Shown here: positions 24,303-31,657 of the stretch, in pieces
How the letters are laid out: each line of letters begins with the position of its first letter
Numbering within the stretch: position 1 is the first letter of the stretch
Source: Cyclobacteriaceae bacterium
GTDB lineage: Bacteria > Bacteroidota > Bacteroidia > Cytophagales > Cyclobacteriaceae
Length of the DNA stretch: 35,451 nt
Assembly: GCA_016787625.1 (NCBI GenBank)
Contig: JAEUUD010000014.1
Coordinates: forward strand, 1 to 35,451
Reading direction: 5' to 3'
Translations under genes and position numbers: made by a program
The notes under the pieces: model-generated
Told to the model about the DNA's origin: nothing
The model's database searches: none
What the model saw: the letters and a program-made list of their open reading frames with translations, nothing else

Positions 24303-24345
24303 TAAAAAATAAGTGATTACCGGTCAAAATGGCCAAATAATCACT
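24303..24345 (-). terminator. hairpin with U-run upstream of terC (terminator or attenuator)
   Basis: On the minus strand an 8-bp perfect stem (AGTGATTA 24345-24338 with TAATCACT 24319-24312) encloses a second GGCC/GGTC stem. A run of six U residues follows immediately (24309-24304). This is a good Rho-independent terminator shape. It lies about 170 nt beyond the lipoprotein gene's stop, but also between the predicted terC promoter and the terC start, so it could end the first transcript, attenuate the second, or both. Confidence 0.55.
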
Positions 24346-24357
24346 CCATTTAGGGAT

Positions 24358-24388
24358 CAAAGCTAAAAATTAATAACAAACCTTGAAA
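24358..24388 (-). promoter_or_regulatory. predicted terC promoter
   Basis: TTTC (24388-24385), 19 nt, then a perfect TAGCTTTG (24365-24358) on the minus strand. Transcription would begin near 24350, a few nucleotides before the hairpin at 24345-24312. No yybP-ykoY manganese riboswitch core could be recognised in the leader. Confidence 0.45.
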
Positions 24389-24518
24389 CTGGTCTTTTCA
24401 TGTATTACCAAAATGGAGGAAAGGGAACCGTTCAAAGGCGAAATAATATATGGATGAGAGGCTCCTGTTTCGATCTCCGGAAAGCCACCTTGTGATCAAA
24501 AGTCGCAAGTTGTATGCT

Positions 24519-25094
24519 TCATTTTATACTTGCCCTTATCGAGAAATGGATCGTATCGCGCATTACCGTTTTCTGATAGCCATCAAAACCATACGCCACG
24601 AGTTTTGGCAGCCCGTTGATCTCATCAAATTCAAGAGAAAGTTTTTTCCAGTTGACATAGAGCTGATTGGCTTCTTTCACAACGCCTTCTATGCGTTTCA
24701 CTTGGGTCAAATGCTCGTGATAGAAGATTCTTACCTCAGAAACCCTGGCAAGATCATTTGAAAACTGATATATTTTAAGATTGCTTTTCGTGTCATCCAC
24801 CTCAGATCGAGTGTAACCATCACGAAGGGTTTTCTTATTGATATCGTCCAACTGGCGATACATGTCCAGTTCGGATTCCAGGATTTCACGTGTGGGAAGA
24901 AAATGAGTGAATGACTGCCTTCCATTCATTGCTGAAGTTTTCGCAATTGAATCTCTTGCCTGGCTAAGGCTGGTGATCTGCGCATCAATAAGCTGATTGA
25001 TGTCCAGGAGGAGTTGCTGCTCATGAACCTTTTTTTCATTGCAGGCCGAAAGCACCAGTGCCAGTAGCAAAAAGCACGAGCTCCAGGACTTCAT
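24519..25094 (-). CDS. uncharacterised helical lipoprotein
   Basis: The protein has 191 residues with a lipoprotein signal (lipobox LSAC, Cys18). The mature part is mostly helical and charged, with possible coiled-coil stretches (LLLDINQLIDAQITSLSQARDSI and the region around 110-150), and no known domain. The ATG at 25094 is one base after the stop of the CCG-domain gene, which makes translational coupling and a shared role likely. An ATG at 25118 would overlap that gene and destroy the signal peptide, so it is rejected. A terminator-like hairpin follows about 170 nt downstream. Confidence 0.75.
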   Translation of the reverse strand: MKSWSSCFLLLALVLSACNEKKVHEQQLLLDINQLIDAQITSLSQARDSIAKTSAMNGRQSFTHFLPTREILESELDMYRQLDDINKKTLRDGYTRSEVDDTKSNLKIYQFSNDLARVSEVRIFYHEHLTQVKRIEGVVKEANQLYVNWKKLSLEFDEINGLPKLVAYGFDGYQKTVMRDTIHFSIRASIK

Positions 25095-25095
25095 T

Positions 25096-25878
25096 TCAAA
25101 GGCCTTGTGATTCAGCAATTAACTCGGCGAGATCCTTTACCTGTACTGTAGCTTCCTTGTTGCGGGCTTTCACGCCATCGTTGAGCATCGTCATACAGAA
25201 AGGACATGCAACAGCAATGGTTTGAGCACCTGTTGCTATCGCTTCTCCGGCCCGGTCGGTATGGATGTCTGACTTGCCAGCTTCAGGTTCCTTGAAAAGC
25301 TGTGCGCCTCCTGCACCACAGCAGAGCCCGGTGGTGCGGCATCGTTTCATTTCTACAAGGTCTGCATCGAGTGACTCCAAAACGGCACGGGGTGCTTCAT
25401 AGATGTTGTTGGCCCTGCCCAGGTAGCATGAATCGTGATAGGTGATTCGTCTCCCTTTGAAGGCCCCGCCTTCCTTGAGCTTGATTTTTCCGTCATCAAT
25501 GAGTTGCTGAAGAAAAACAGAATGATGGATCACTTCATATTTTCCGCCAAGATCCGGATACTCATTTCGGATGGTGTTGAAACAATGGGGGCACGCAGTG
25601 ACTATCTTTTTTACCTGGTAGCCATTCAGAACCTGAATGACCTGGGTAGCCTGCATTTGAAAGAGAAACTCATTTCCCGCTCTCCGGGCGGGATCGCCGG
25701 TACAAGTCTCCTCGCCTCCGAGCACAGCGAATTTTGTCCCCACAGCCTGCAGGATTTTCACAAAGGCCTTTGTAACCCTTTTGTATCGCTCATCATAGGA
25801 ACCGGCACAACCAACCCAAAAGAGAATCTCCGGTGATTCCCCGCGTGAGGTCATGTCGGCAATGGTGGGAATGGTCAT
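25096..25878 (-). CDS. (Fe-S)-binding protein with two CCG domains (HdrB/GlpC/LutA type)
   Basis: The protein has 260 residues with two cysteine-rich CCG repeats, as in heterodisulfide reductase HdrB, glycerol-3-phosphate dehydrogenase GlpC and lactate oxidase LutA. The first repeat has Cys24 (WVGCAGS), Cys59 and CPHC (Cys96, Cys99). The second has Cys151 (HDSCYLGR), CCGAGG (Cys186, Cys187) and CPFC (Cys225, Cys228). These bind a non-cubane iron-sulfur cluster or pass electrons through cysteines. It lacks its own ferredoxin or membrane part, which the upstream gene supplies 23 bp away. The pair is probably one membrane-bound electron-transfer complex; the electron donor is unknown. Confidence 0.9.
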   Translation of the reverse strand: MTIPTIADMTSRGESPEILFWVGCAGSYDERYKRVTKAFVKILQAVGTKFAVLGGEETCTGDPARRAGNEFLFQMQATQVIQVLNGYQVKKIVTACPHCFNTIRNEYPDLGGKYEVIHHSVFLQQLIDDGKIKLKEGGAFKGRRITYHDSCYLGRANNIYEAPRAVLESLDADLVEMKRCRTTGLCCGAGGAQLFKEPEAGKSDIHTDRAGEAIATGAQTIAVACPFCMTMLNDGVKARNKEATVQVKDLAELIAESQGL

Positions 25879-25901
25879 CGTTGATTGTTTAGTATTCTTC
25901 G

Positions 25902-27215
25902 TCAGGAATTTTCACTGGCCCACTTAAACCGATCAGATGATGGAAACTTCCACGGGGCAAAATTGGTCTCTATGTTCTGAAACATCGAATTCCATTGGGC
26001 GGGTGAACCCGATTCCTCCATGGCCACGTATCTCCGCATCTCAATGATGATATCCAGTGGGCTGATCATCACCGGGCAAGCTTCCACACAGGCATTGCAA
26101 CTGGTGCAGGCGTTGATCTCCTCTTTAGTGATGTAGTCACCCAAAAGAAATTTTCCATCGGCAATGCCAGGCCCGCCTGACGCCATACTCTTACCAACAT
26201 CCTCCATCCGGTCGCGAACGTCCATCATAATCTTTCTGGGAGAGAGCTTCTTGCCTGAAAGATTTGCAGGACATTCGGAGGTACAACGACCGCACTCGGT
26301 ACAAGAGTAGGCAGCCATCAGTGAGTTCCATTGAAGGTCATTGATATCCTTTGCGCCGAATCTTCCAGGTTCGGATGGCGCTTGGGGGGCAGCGGCCTCA
26401 AGTCCCAGCATGGATCTGACTTCCCTGGTCACTACGGGCATATTGTTGATTTGACCTTTGGGTTCCAGTCGGGCATAGTATGTATTCGGGAAAGCCAGGA
26501 AGATGTGGAGGTGTTTTGAGTATGTGATGTATACCGAGAACCCAAGAATACCAATGATGTGGAACCACCAGCAGAAGCGTTCCAGAATCAGCAAGGAGCC
26601 TGGCGTCAGCGACTCCAGCAAAGGCATGAGCATGGAACTGAAATACAATGTTCCTGTTGACACATAGTGCTCGTTCACCTGCTGCAGGAGTTGGTCGCTT
26701 GCATTCATGAACAGGATGGCCCACATCAAAACAATTTCAGTCGTGAGAATCAATGCGGCGTCAAGCCTTGGCCATGTTGTCATTTCGGAACTCCAGAACC
26801 TGGGAATTCTGATGACGAAACGTCTCAATAAAAATACAAGGCATGCGAGCATCACGGCGACAGCCAGAGCTTCAAAGAAATTCATCATCCATGGGTATAG
26901 CGGCCCCAGGAATGAGGCAAAGATCCGGTGGGTTCCAAAAAATCCGTCAATGATAAACTCCAGAACCTCCAGATTGATGATGAGGAAGCCTGCATAAATA
27001 AAGAAATGAAGCACTGCGGCAACGGGCCTTTTGAACATCTTCTTTTGGCCAAAAGCCACCAGCAACATGTTTTTCAGGCGCTCGCCATGGCGGTCGTTGA
27101 TGACATTGGCTTTGCCCAGGCGGATATTGTTTCTGATAAACAGGACCCGGCGTCGAACCAGAATGCCGGCCACCGTGAGGGTGATAAGAAATGCAACCTG
27201 TTGAGCGATATACAT
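25902..27215 (-). CDS. membrane iron-sulfur oxidoreductase (NarI/HdrE-like cytochrome plus 2x[4Fe-4S])
   Basis: The 437-residue protein has about six membrane helices in its first 245 residues. Histidines in helices (His70, His219, His235, His237) could bind haem b as in NarI/HdrE. A cytosolic ferredoxin part carries two full [4Fe-4S] motifs: Cys305/308/311/315 and Cys370/373/376/380, each followed by Pro. This matches the membrane half of quinone-linked Fe-S oxidoreductases. The ATG at 27215 begins the first helix; an in-frame start at 27245 adds ten polar residues and is less likely. Together with the CCG protein it resembles a split ETF:menaquinone oxidoreductase-type complex, but no ETF genes are in the window. 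Confidence 0.88.
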   Translation of the reverse strand: MYIAQQVAFLITLTVAGILVRRRVLFIRNNIRLGKANVINDRHGERLKNMLLVAFGQKKMFKRPVAAVLHFFIYAGFLIINLEVLEFIIDGFFGTHRIFASFLGPLYPWMMNFFEALAVAVMLACLVFLLRRFVIRIPRFWSSEMTTWPRLDAALILTTEIVLMWAILFMNASDQLLQQVNEHYVSTGTLYFSSMLMPLLESLTPGSLLILERFCWWFHIIGILGFSVYITYSKHLHIFLAFPNTYYARLEPKGQINNMPVVTREVRSMLGLEAAAPQAPSEPGRFGAKDINDLQWNSLMAAYSCTECGRCTSECPANLSGKKLSPRKIMMDVRDRMEDVGKSMASGGPGIADGKFLLGDYITKEEINACTSCNACVEACPVMISPLDIIIEMRRYVAMEESGSPAQWNSMFQNIETNFAPWKFPSSDRFKWASENS

Positions 27216-27288
27216 GGACAACCCTTCAGATTTGAAATTAACCAACTAATTCGGGAAATCCAGTCCGCATCCGGATTTCAGGGGCCAA

Positions 27289-27319
27289 TTTGCAGCGTTT
27301 CTAATTTTATATACTTTTG
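27289..27319 (+). promoter_or_regulatory. predicted promoter of tRNA-Phe
   Basis: TTTG (27289-27292), 19 nt, then TACTTTTG (27312-27319): a perfect match to the Bacteroidota promoter form. The tRNA begins 32 bp after the -7 element. This is the best promoter in the window and supports the assignment to Bacteroidota. Confidence 0.7.
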
Positions 27320-27351
27320 TGGCCCGCTCAAAAGGTGGAAATGTTTTTCTC

Positions 27352-27424
27352 GGTGACGTAGCTCAGTTGGTAGAGCAAAGGACTGAAAATCCTTGTGTCG
27401 GGGGTTCAATTCCCTCCGTCACCA
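27352..27424 (+). tRNA. tRNA-Phe (anticodon GAA)
   Basis: The acceptor arm GGTGACG (27352-27358) pairs fully with CGTCACC (27417-27423), leaving discriminator A at 27424. D-arm GCTC/GAGC, anticodon stem AAGGA/TCCTT with loop CTGAAAA (GAA at 27385-27387), and the GGTTCAA T-loop are all present. The 3' CCA is not encoded. A GC-rich hairpin and an inverted repeat follow within 55 bp. Confidence 0.95.
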
Positions 27425-27432
27425 CTCCAGAT

Positions 27433-27446
27433 CCCTGCTCGCGGGG
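27433..27446 (+). terminator. weak hairpin after tRNA-Phe
   Basis: CCCTG and CGGGG pair (one G-U) around a CTCG loop, followed by G and only three T residues. It may end or process the tRNA transcript. The short T-run makes it weak, so read-through into the histidine kinase gene is possible. Confidence 0.3.
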
Positions 27447-27452
27447 GTTTCA

Positions 27453-27476
27453 AGGTTGATTTCCCCTGGTCAACCT
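27453..27476. repeat. inverted repeat between tRNA-Phe and the histidine kinase gene
   Basis: AGGTTGA (27453-27459) and TCAACCT (27470-27476) are perfect 7-bp arms around 10 bp, extended inward by two G-U pairs as RNA. It starts 28 bp before the kinase ATG. It could be a second terminator stem, a leader hairpin or a protein site. Confidence 0.3.
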
Positions 27477-27503
27477 GTTGGTGCGCTGATCTGTTTTTCT
27501 GCC

Positions 27504-28886
27504 ATGAGCGACTCGTTTCATAGCTCCCTTCTGGTCACGTACATCCTTCAGGCCGTACTCGGTCTGGCTCTGTGTTTTATTTTCAGACACTTCAGCAAGA
27601 TGCACGACAGACCCTATCTGACAACATGGTCTTGGGCGTGGCTTCTTTTCGCCGTCGCTATGATCATGCTTGGGTTCCGCGCAGAGCCATTCATGTTTCG
27701 CATCATGGGTTATTGGTCCGGCCTTGCCTACACCTTCTTCTCCTTGTTCATCTATTTTTCTTACCTCATTTTGTTCCTGGGTGGAATTCGTGAACTGATC
27801 AGAGACGTTCGCATAGGACCGAAGGGATTTTTGCTATGGATCGCAGCCGCCCTTGTCGCTGCCTCAATCCTTACCGTACTCTACAGTGCCGACAAGGATG
27901 GCGTGCAGACACGGTATTTTCTTAGGGTAGGGGTCAGGTTTTTCATAGCGAGCTCCAGCTTTATTATTGCAGGCCTGGTCCTTCAGTTCACAAAGAGACT
28001 TTCCGGAGGTCTTGGTCATGGCATCATGTCCTGGTCAATGATCTTGTTTGGACTTGAGCAAGGATACTATGCCATGGTCGTTACGTTAAATCTGTTCTCC
28101 AGTCAATATGAGTTCCCGGCATTTTTTGGCCTTGTGGACCTGGTGATGATTTTCGGAATAGGATTCGGCATGATCATCTGGCTGCTGGAAGATGAAAGAA
28201 GAGAATTGAAAAAAACCAACAACGAGCTGGACCGGTTTGTCTACAGTGCATCTCATGATCTTCGGTCACCCATTGCGTCCATGCTCGGATTGGTCAACCT
28301 CGCTCGTATGGAAGTGAAGGACGAAAAGAGCCTGGAACTCATTGCGATGATGGAACAACGTATGAAGAAACTGGATGGTGTGATTGCTGACTTTCTCGTG
28401 CTGTCAAGAAGCAAGAAGGCCGCCGTTGATATGACCCCCGTTTCCCTGAACCAGTTGATTGATGAGGTGGTCAGTGATGTCAAATTTGCCAAACAGGCTC
28501 CATCCATTCGCCTCATCTATGACCGGGAACCTTCCATTGTTTTTCAATCAGATTTCGGCCTGATGAAAACGGTGTTGGGCAACCTCTTCTCCAATAGCGT
28601 TAAGTATCACGATATCTCGAAACCAGATCCATTTATCCGGGTGTATTGCCGAAGCATGGAGGGTAAAGTTCAGATTGATGTTGAAGACAATGGACAGGGA
28701 ATTCGCACCGAACACCTCGACCGCATATTTGACATGTTCTATCGTGCATCCTCTTCATCCGATGGTACCGGTCTTGGCTTGTATATTGTCAGGGAATCCC
28801 TTGCCAAACTGAAAGGATCAATTTTCGTCAAGTCCTACCTCGGCGCGGGCAGTACTTTCACCATCCTGCTTCCTCAGCCCGGTTAG
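27504..28886 (+). CDS. membrane sensor histidine kinase (orphan)
   Basis: The protein has 460 residues. About seven membrane helices occupy residues 8-228, with short loops and no large periplasmic sensor domain. The kinase core follows: a short coiled coil, the H-box with His251 in SASHDLRSP, N-box Asn360/Asn364, G1 DNGQGI (395-400), F-box FDMFYRAS, and G2 GTGLGLYIV. All catalytic motifs are present. The ORF can be extended upstream to 27393 but would then run through the tRNA, so the ATG at 27504 is chosen. No response regulator gene is nearby. Its last 4 bp overlap the end of lysA. The signal may be sensed in the membrane; the target is unknown. Confidence 0.92.
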   Translation: MSDSFHSSLLVTYILQAVLGLALCFIFRHFSKMHDRPYLTTWSWAWLLFAVAMIMLGFRAEPFMFRIMGYWSGLAYTFFSLFIYFSYLILFLGGIRELIRDVRIGPKGFLLWIAAALVAASILTVLYSADKDGVQTRYFLRVGVRFFIASSSFIIAGLVLQFTKRLSGGLGHGIMSWSMILFGLEQGYYAMVVTLNLFSSQYEFPAFFGLVDLVMIFGIGFGMIIWLLEDERRELKKTNNELDRFVYSASHDLRSPIASMLGLVNLARMEVKDEKSLELIAMMEQRMKKLDGVIADFLVLSRSKKAAVDMTPVSLNQLIDEVVSDVKFAKQAPSIRLIYDREPSIVFQSDFGLMKTVLGNLFSNSVKYHDISKPDPFIRVYCRSMEGKVQIDVEDNGQGIRTEHLDRIFDMFYRASSSSDGTGLGLYIVRESLAKLKGSIFVKSYLGAGSTFTILLPQPG

Positions 28887-30106
28887 CTGAAAATATCCAC
28901 CTGGCCAGCCAGCAGTTGATCCATGGTATCCCGGTGCCGGATAAGCCGCGCCTCACCATCGACGATCATTACCTCTGCGGGGCGCAGCCTGGAGTTATAG
29001 TTTGAGGCCATGGAGTAACCGTAAGCACCGGCGTTTTGAATGACCAGCAAATCACCTTCGCGCACCTCGTTCATTTCACGATCAGCTCCAAAGGTGTCTG
29101 TCTCACAGACGTTGCCGACGACTGTGTAAATCTTTTTGCTCCCGGCGGGATTGGAAACGTTGGTAATCATGTGATAGGCATCGTACATCATCGGGCGTAT
29201 CAGCTGGTTTAATCCCGAGTCAACACCAACAAAGGTCACCTTGGGTGTTTCCTTCACCACATTGGTTCGTACAAGCAGGTAGCCGGCATCACTAACCAGA
29301 AATTTTCCGGGCTCCATCCACAATTCCAGTTGTTTTCCCGTTTGCTGGTTGAATGCGCCAAATGTCTCCGTGAGTCTTTTACCCAACTCCTGAACCGATG
29401 TCTGGCTGTCGCCTGGCTTGTAAGGGACCTTAAGTCCACCACCGAAATCAAGGAAGCGCAGGTATTTGAAGTCATGAGCGAGTCCAAACAGGATATCGGC
29501 CATTTTCATGAATACGTCAAGATCTGTCAGCTCAGAACCTGTATGAATGTGAAGCCCTTGAATGCGGATGTCGTACTTTTCAACGATGCCCTTGATCGCT
29601 TCGACCGAATGAATGGAGATCCCGAATTTGGAATGACTGTGTCCAGTTGAAATCTTGATGTTGCCGCCGGCAAGAATGTCAGGATTCAACCGGATGCCGC
29701 ATGGATAGCGGTTGCCATAATGGGCACCAAACTTTTCAAGAATAGGAAGGTTGTCGAGGTTTATCTGAAGACCCATGTCGACGCCCTCGATGATTTCGTT
29801 AAACGAAACACAATTGGGCGTGAACATGATATCGGCAGGGAGAAAACCTGCTCTCCGTGCAATCTGAGCTTCTTCAATCGAAACGACATCCACACCGATC
29901 CCCTGGTTTTTCATGAACCTTAGGATTGAAATATTGGTTAGTGCCTTGGCGGCATACTTGATGTGAATCTCACGGAAAGCACTTCTCAACGATTGAATCT
30001 GGGCCTTGATGGTATCTGCATCGTAGATATAGAGCGGTGTTCCAAACTTTTCAGCAAGGAATTCGAAGGATACACCGCGGAGGGATTGACCAAGGTTGGG
30101 TTGCAT
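28883..30106 (-). CDS. lysA: diaminopimelate decarboxylase
   Basis: This PLP enzyme decarboxylates meso-diaminopimelate to lysine, the last step of lysine synthesis. In the 407 residues, PLP-binding Lys54 lies in YAAKAL, HIHTGS at 186-191, the FGGG phosphate loop at 221-224, EPGKFLV at 265-271, and the dimer-donated Cys334 in CETDTFG. The start at 30106 is preferred to a GTG at 30142 because a perfect -7 element (30123-30116) lies between them. Length and motifs fit lysA better than arginine or ornithine decarboxylase relatives. It is divergent from the hydrolase operon with 59 bp between starts. Confidence 0.95.
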   Translation of the reverse strand: MQPNLGQSLRGVSFEFLAEKFGTPLYIYDADTIKAQIQSLRSAFREIHIKYAAKALTNISILRFMKNQGIGVDVVSIEEAQIARRAGFLPADIMFTPNCVSFNEIIEGVDMGLQINLDNLPILEKFGAHYGNRYPCGIRLNPDILAGGNIKISTGHSHSKFGISIHSVEAIKGIVEKYDIRIQGLHIHTGSELTDLDVFMKMADILFGLAHDFKYLRFLDFGGGLKVPYKPGDSQTSVQELGKRLTETFGAFNQQTGKQLELWMEPGKFLVSDAGYLLVRTNVVKETPKVTFVGVDSGLNQLIRPMMYDAYHMITNVSNPAGSKKIYTVVGNVCETDTFGADREMNEVREGDLLVIQNAGAYGYSMASNYNSRLRPAEVMIVDGEARLIRHRDTMDQLLAGQVDIFS

Positions 30107-30115
30107 AATAAGGCC

Positions 30116-30145
30116 CAAATATACGCTTCGTCTTCTGTTCACACA
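30116..30145 (-). promoter_or_regulatory. predicted lysA promoter
   Basis: TGTG (30145-30142), 18 nt, then a perfect TATATTTG (30123-30116) on the minus strand. The ATG at 30106 is 9 bp beyond the -7 element, so the leader should be only a few nucleotides. Confidence 0.5.
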
Positions 30146-30152
30146 GGTTGAT

Positions 30153-30160
30153 TACCTTTG
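30153..30160 (+). promoter_or_regulatory. predicted -7 promoter element of the hydrolase operon
   Basis: TACCTTTG is a perfect TAnnTTTG that ends 5 bp before the ATG at 30166, predicting a leaderless transcript. No good -33 TTTG was found at 17-21 nt upstream. It lies back to back with the lysA promoter in 59 bp. Confidence 0.35.
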
Positions 30161-30165
30161 ATCGC

Positions 30166-30924
30166 ATGAAGTTGTTCTTCAGAAAGTCGGGTCAGGGTAA
30201 ACCATTAATCATACTACACGGATTATTCGGATCATCCGATAATTGGTTTACACTTGCCAAGACATTCTCTCAACAATATACGGTCTACCTGGTCGACCAG
30301 AGGAATCACGGACAGTCACCGCATGATCCAACCATGAATTATCAGGTGTTGGCCGATGACCTGCATGCGTTCATGCAGGAACATGGACTGGTAGGTGCCG
30401 ACATCATTGGACATTCCATGGGTGGAAAGGCTGTGATGAATTGCGCTGTCCAATATGGTGGGGTTGGCAAATTGATTGTTGTCGATATCGTACCAAAACC
30501 TTACCCTGTACATCACGATGCTATCCTCGATGGACTGAAAGCCATACCCCTCAAGTCGCTTTCTTCGCGTGGTGAGGCGGACCGGATCCTTGGCGGGTAT
30601 GTACCTGAACTGGATGTGAGACAATTCCTGCTGAAGAACCTGGCTCGCGCAGAAGATGGATCTTTTATTTGGAGAGTAAACCTGGAGGCGATCGACAGGA
30701 ATATTGAAGCGTTGGGTGAAGGCATGGTTTATTCAGGAAAACATGACGGCCCTTGCCTTTTTATTCGCGGAGAAAAATCCAATTATTACGCTCCCGGTGA
30801 CGAGGAGAAAATCAAGAGGATTTTCCCCAACGCAGAAGTAGTCACGATGGATACTGGTCACTGGGTTCAGGCGGAAAATCCTGAAGGATTTGCTCTCATC
30901 GCTTTAAAATACCTTGCTGGCTGA
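30166..30924 (+). CDS. alpha/beta hydrolase (YbfF/ABHD11-like)
   Basis: This is a 252-residue single-domain alpha/beta hydrolase. The oxyanion LHGLFGSS segment (17-24), the DQRNHGQSPH loop, nucleophile Ser84 in GHSMGG, and the C-terminal TGHWVQAENP histidine are clear. LHGLFGSSDNW and DQRNHGxS are typical of YbfF/ABHD11-type esterases, which act on acyl esters or acyl-CoA; the true substrate is unknown. An upstream TTG at 30148 lies before the -7 element and is rejected. Its TGA overlaps the exonuclease ATG by one base, starting a tight four-gene operon. Confidence 0.92.
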   Translation: MKLFFRKSGQGKPLIILHGLFGSSDNWFTLAKTFSQQYTVYLVDQRNHGQSPHDPTMNYQVLADDLHAFMQEHGLVGADIIGHSMGGKAVMNCAVQYGGVGKLIVVDIVPKPYPVHHDAILDGLKAIPLKSLSSRGEADRILGGYVPELDVRQFLLKNLARAEDGSFIWRVNLEAIDRNIEALGEGMVYSGKHDGPCLFIRGEKSNYYAPGDEEKIKRIFPNAEVVTMDTGHWVQAENPEGFALIALKYLAG

Positions 30925-31640
30925 TGGATGACTTTAGGAATATTCTCTTCATTGACATTGAAACGGCTGCCTGTTCTGATAACTATACAGGCATCAGCGA
31001 AAGATTGAAAGTGCAGTGGGCCCGGAAGGCCAGCTTCTTCAGACAACGTACGGAGGATCAGACTGACGAAGTGATGTTTCATGAGCGTGCCGGCATTTAT
31101 GCTGAATTCGGCAAAGTCATCGTCATTGGAATGGGCAAATTCTCAGCCAATGAAAACGGGGAGCGAATACTGAAGACGAGAATCTTTGCCAATCATGACG
31201 AGAAAGTAGTCCTGCAGGAATTTAAACAGGCGCTGGAGAAGATGGACCAGGGCCAGGTCCGGCTTTGTGCTCACAATGGCAAGGAGTTCGACTACCCATA
31301 CCTGAGTCGCAGGATGCTGATTCAGGGGATCGCTCTGCCTTCCGTGCTTAATTTCTCGGGAAAGAAGTCATGGGACATTCCACATCTGGATACAATGGAG
31401 ATGTGGAAATTCGGCGACTACAAGCACTACACGTCACTTGACCTGCTGGCTACCCTCTTTGATATTCCCACAAGTAAGGGGGATATGGATGGATCGAAAG
31501 TAAATGAGGTGTACTATCGCGACAACGACTTGAATAAAATTGCGGAATATTGTGCGGGCGATGTAGTGGCTGTTGCACAATTGTTTCTCAGACTCAAAGG
31601 ACAGCCGATGGTCGAATCAAAAAATATACAAGCTGGCTGA
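30924..31640 (+). CDS. DEDDy-type 3'-5' exonuclease (PolB-like exonuclease domain)
   Basis: This is a 238-residue stand-alone exonuclease of the DnaQ superfamily. The four metal-binding acids are visible: Asp11 and Glu13 in FIDIET, Asp123 in HNGKEFDYPYL, and Asp213 preceded by Tyr209 (YCAGD), which makes it a DEDDy enzyme. It looks like the exonuclease domain of family B DNA polymerases without the polymerase. Activity on DNA or RNA cannot be told from sequence. Its position directly before RNase R, and the overlap with the hydrolase stop, suggests joint expression and possibly an RNA-processing or nucleic-acid quality role. Confidence 0.88.
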   Translation: MDDFRNILFIDIETAACSDNYTGISERLKVQWARKASFFRQRTEDQTDEVMFHERAGIYAEFGKVIVIGMGKFSANENGERILKTRIFANHDEKVVLQEFKQALEKMDQGQVRLCAHNGKEFDYPYLSRRMLIQGIALPSVLNFSGKKSWDIPHLDTMEMWKFGDYKHYTSLDLLATLFDIPTSKGDMDGSKVNEVYYRDNDLNKIAEYCAGDVVAVAQLFLRLKGQPMVESKNIQAG

Positions 31641-31657
31641 GCATGCCGGATCAACAC

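Noticed and set aside
24279-24518. yybP-ykoY manganese riboswitch upstream of terC
   Set aside because: I could not find the conserved core bases of that riboswitch on the minus strand; only a simple hairpin with U-run is present.
27393-27503. Histidine kinase start within the tRNA
   Set aside because: The frame begins inside tRNA-Phe; the membrane helix starts after the ATG at 27504.
31550-31657. Upstream extension of RNase R
   Set aside because: The frame lies within the conserved YCAGD region of the exonuclease gene and gives cysteine-rich nonsense.
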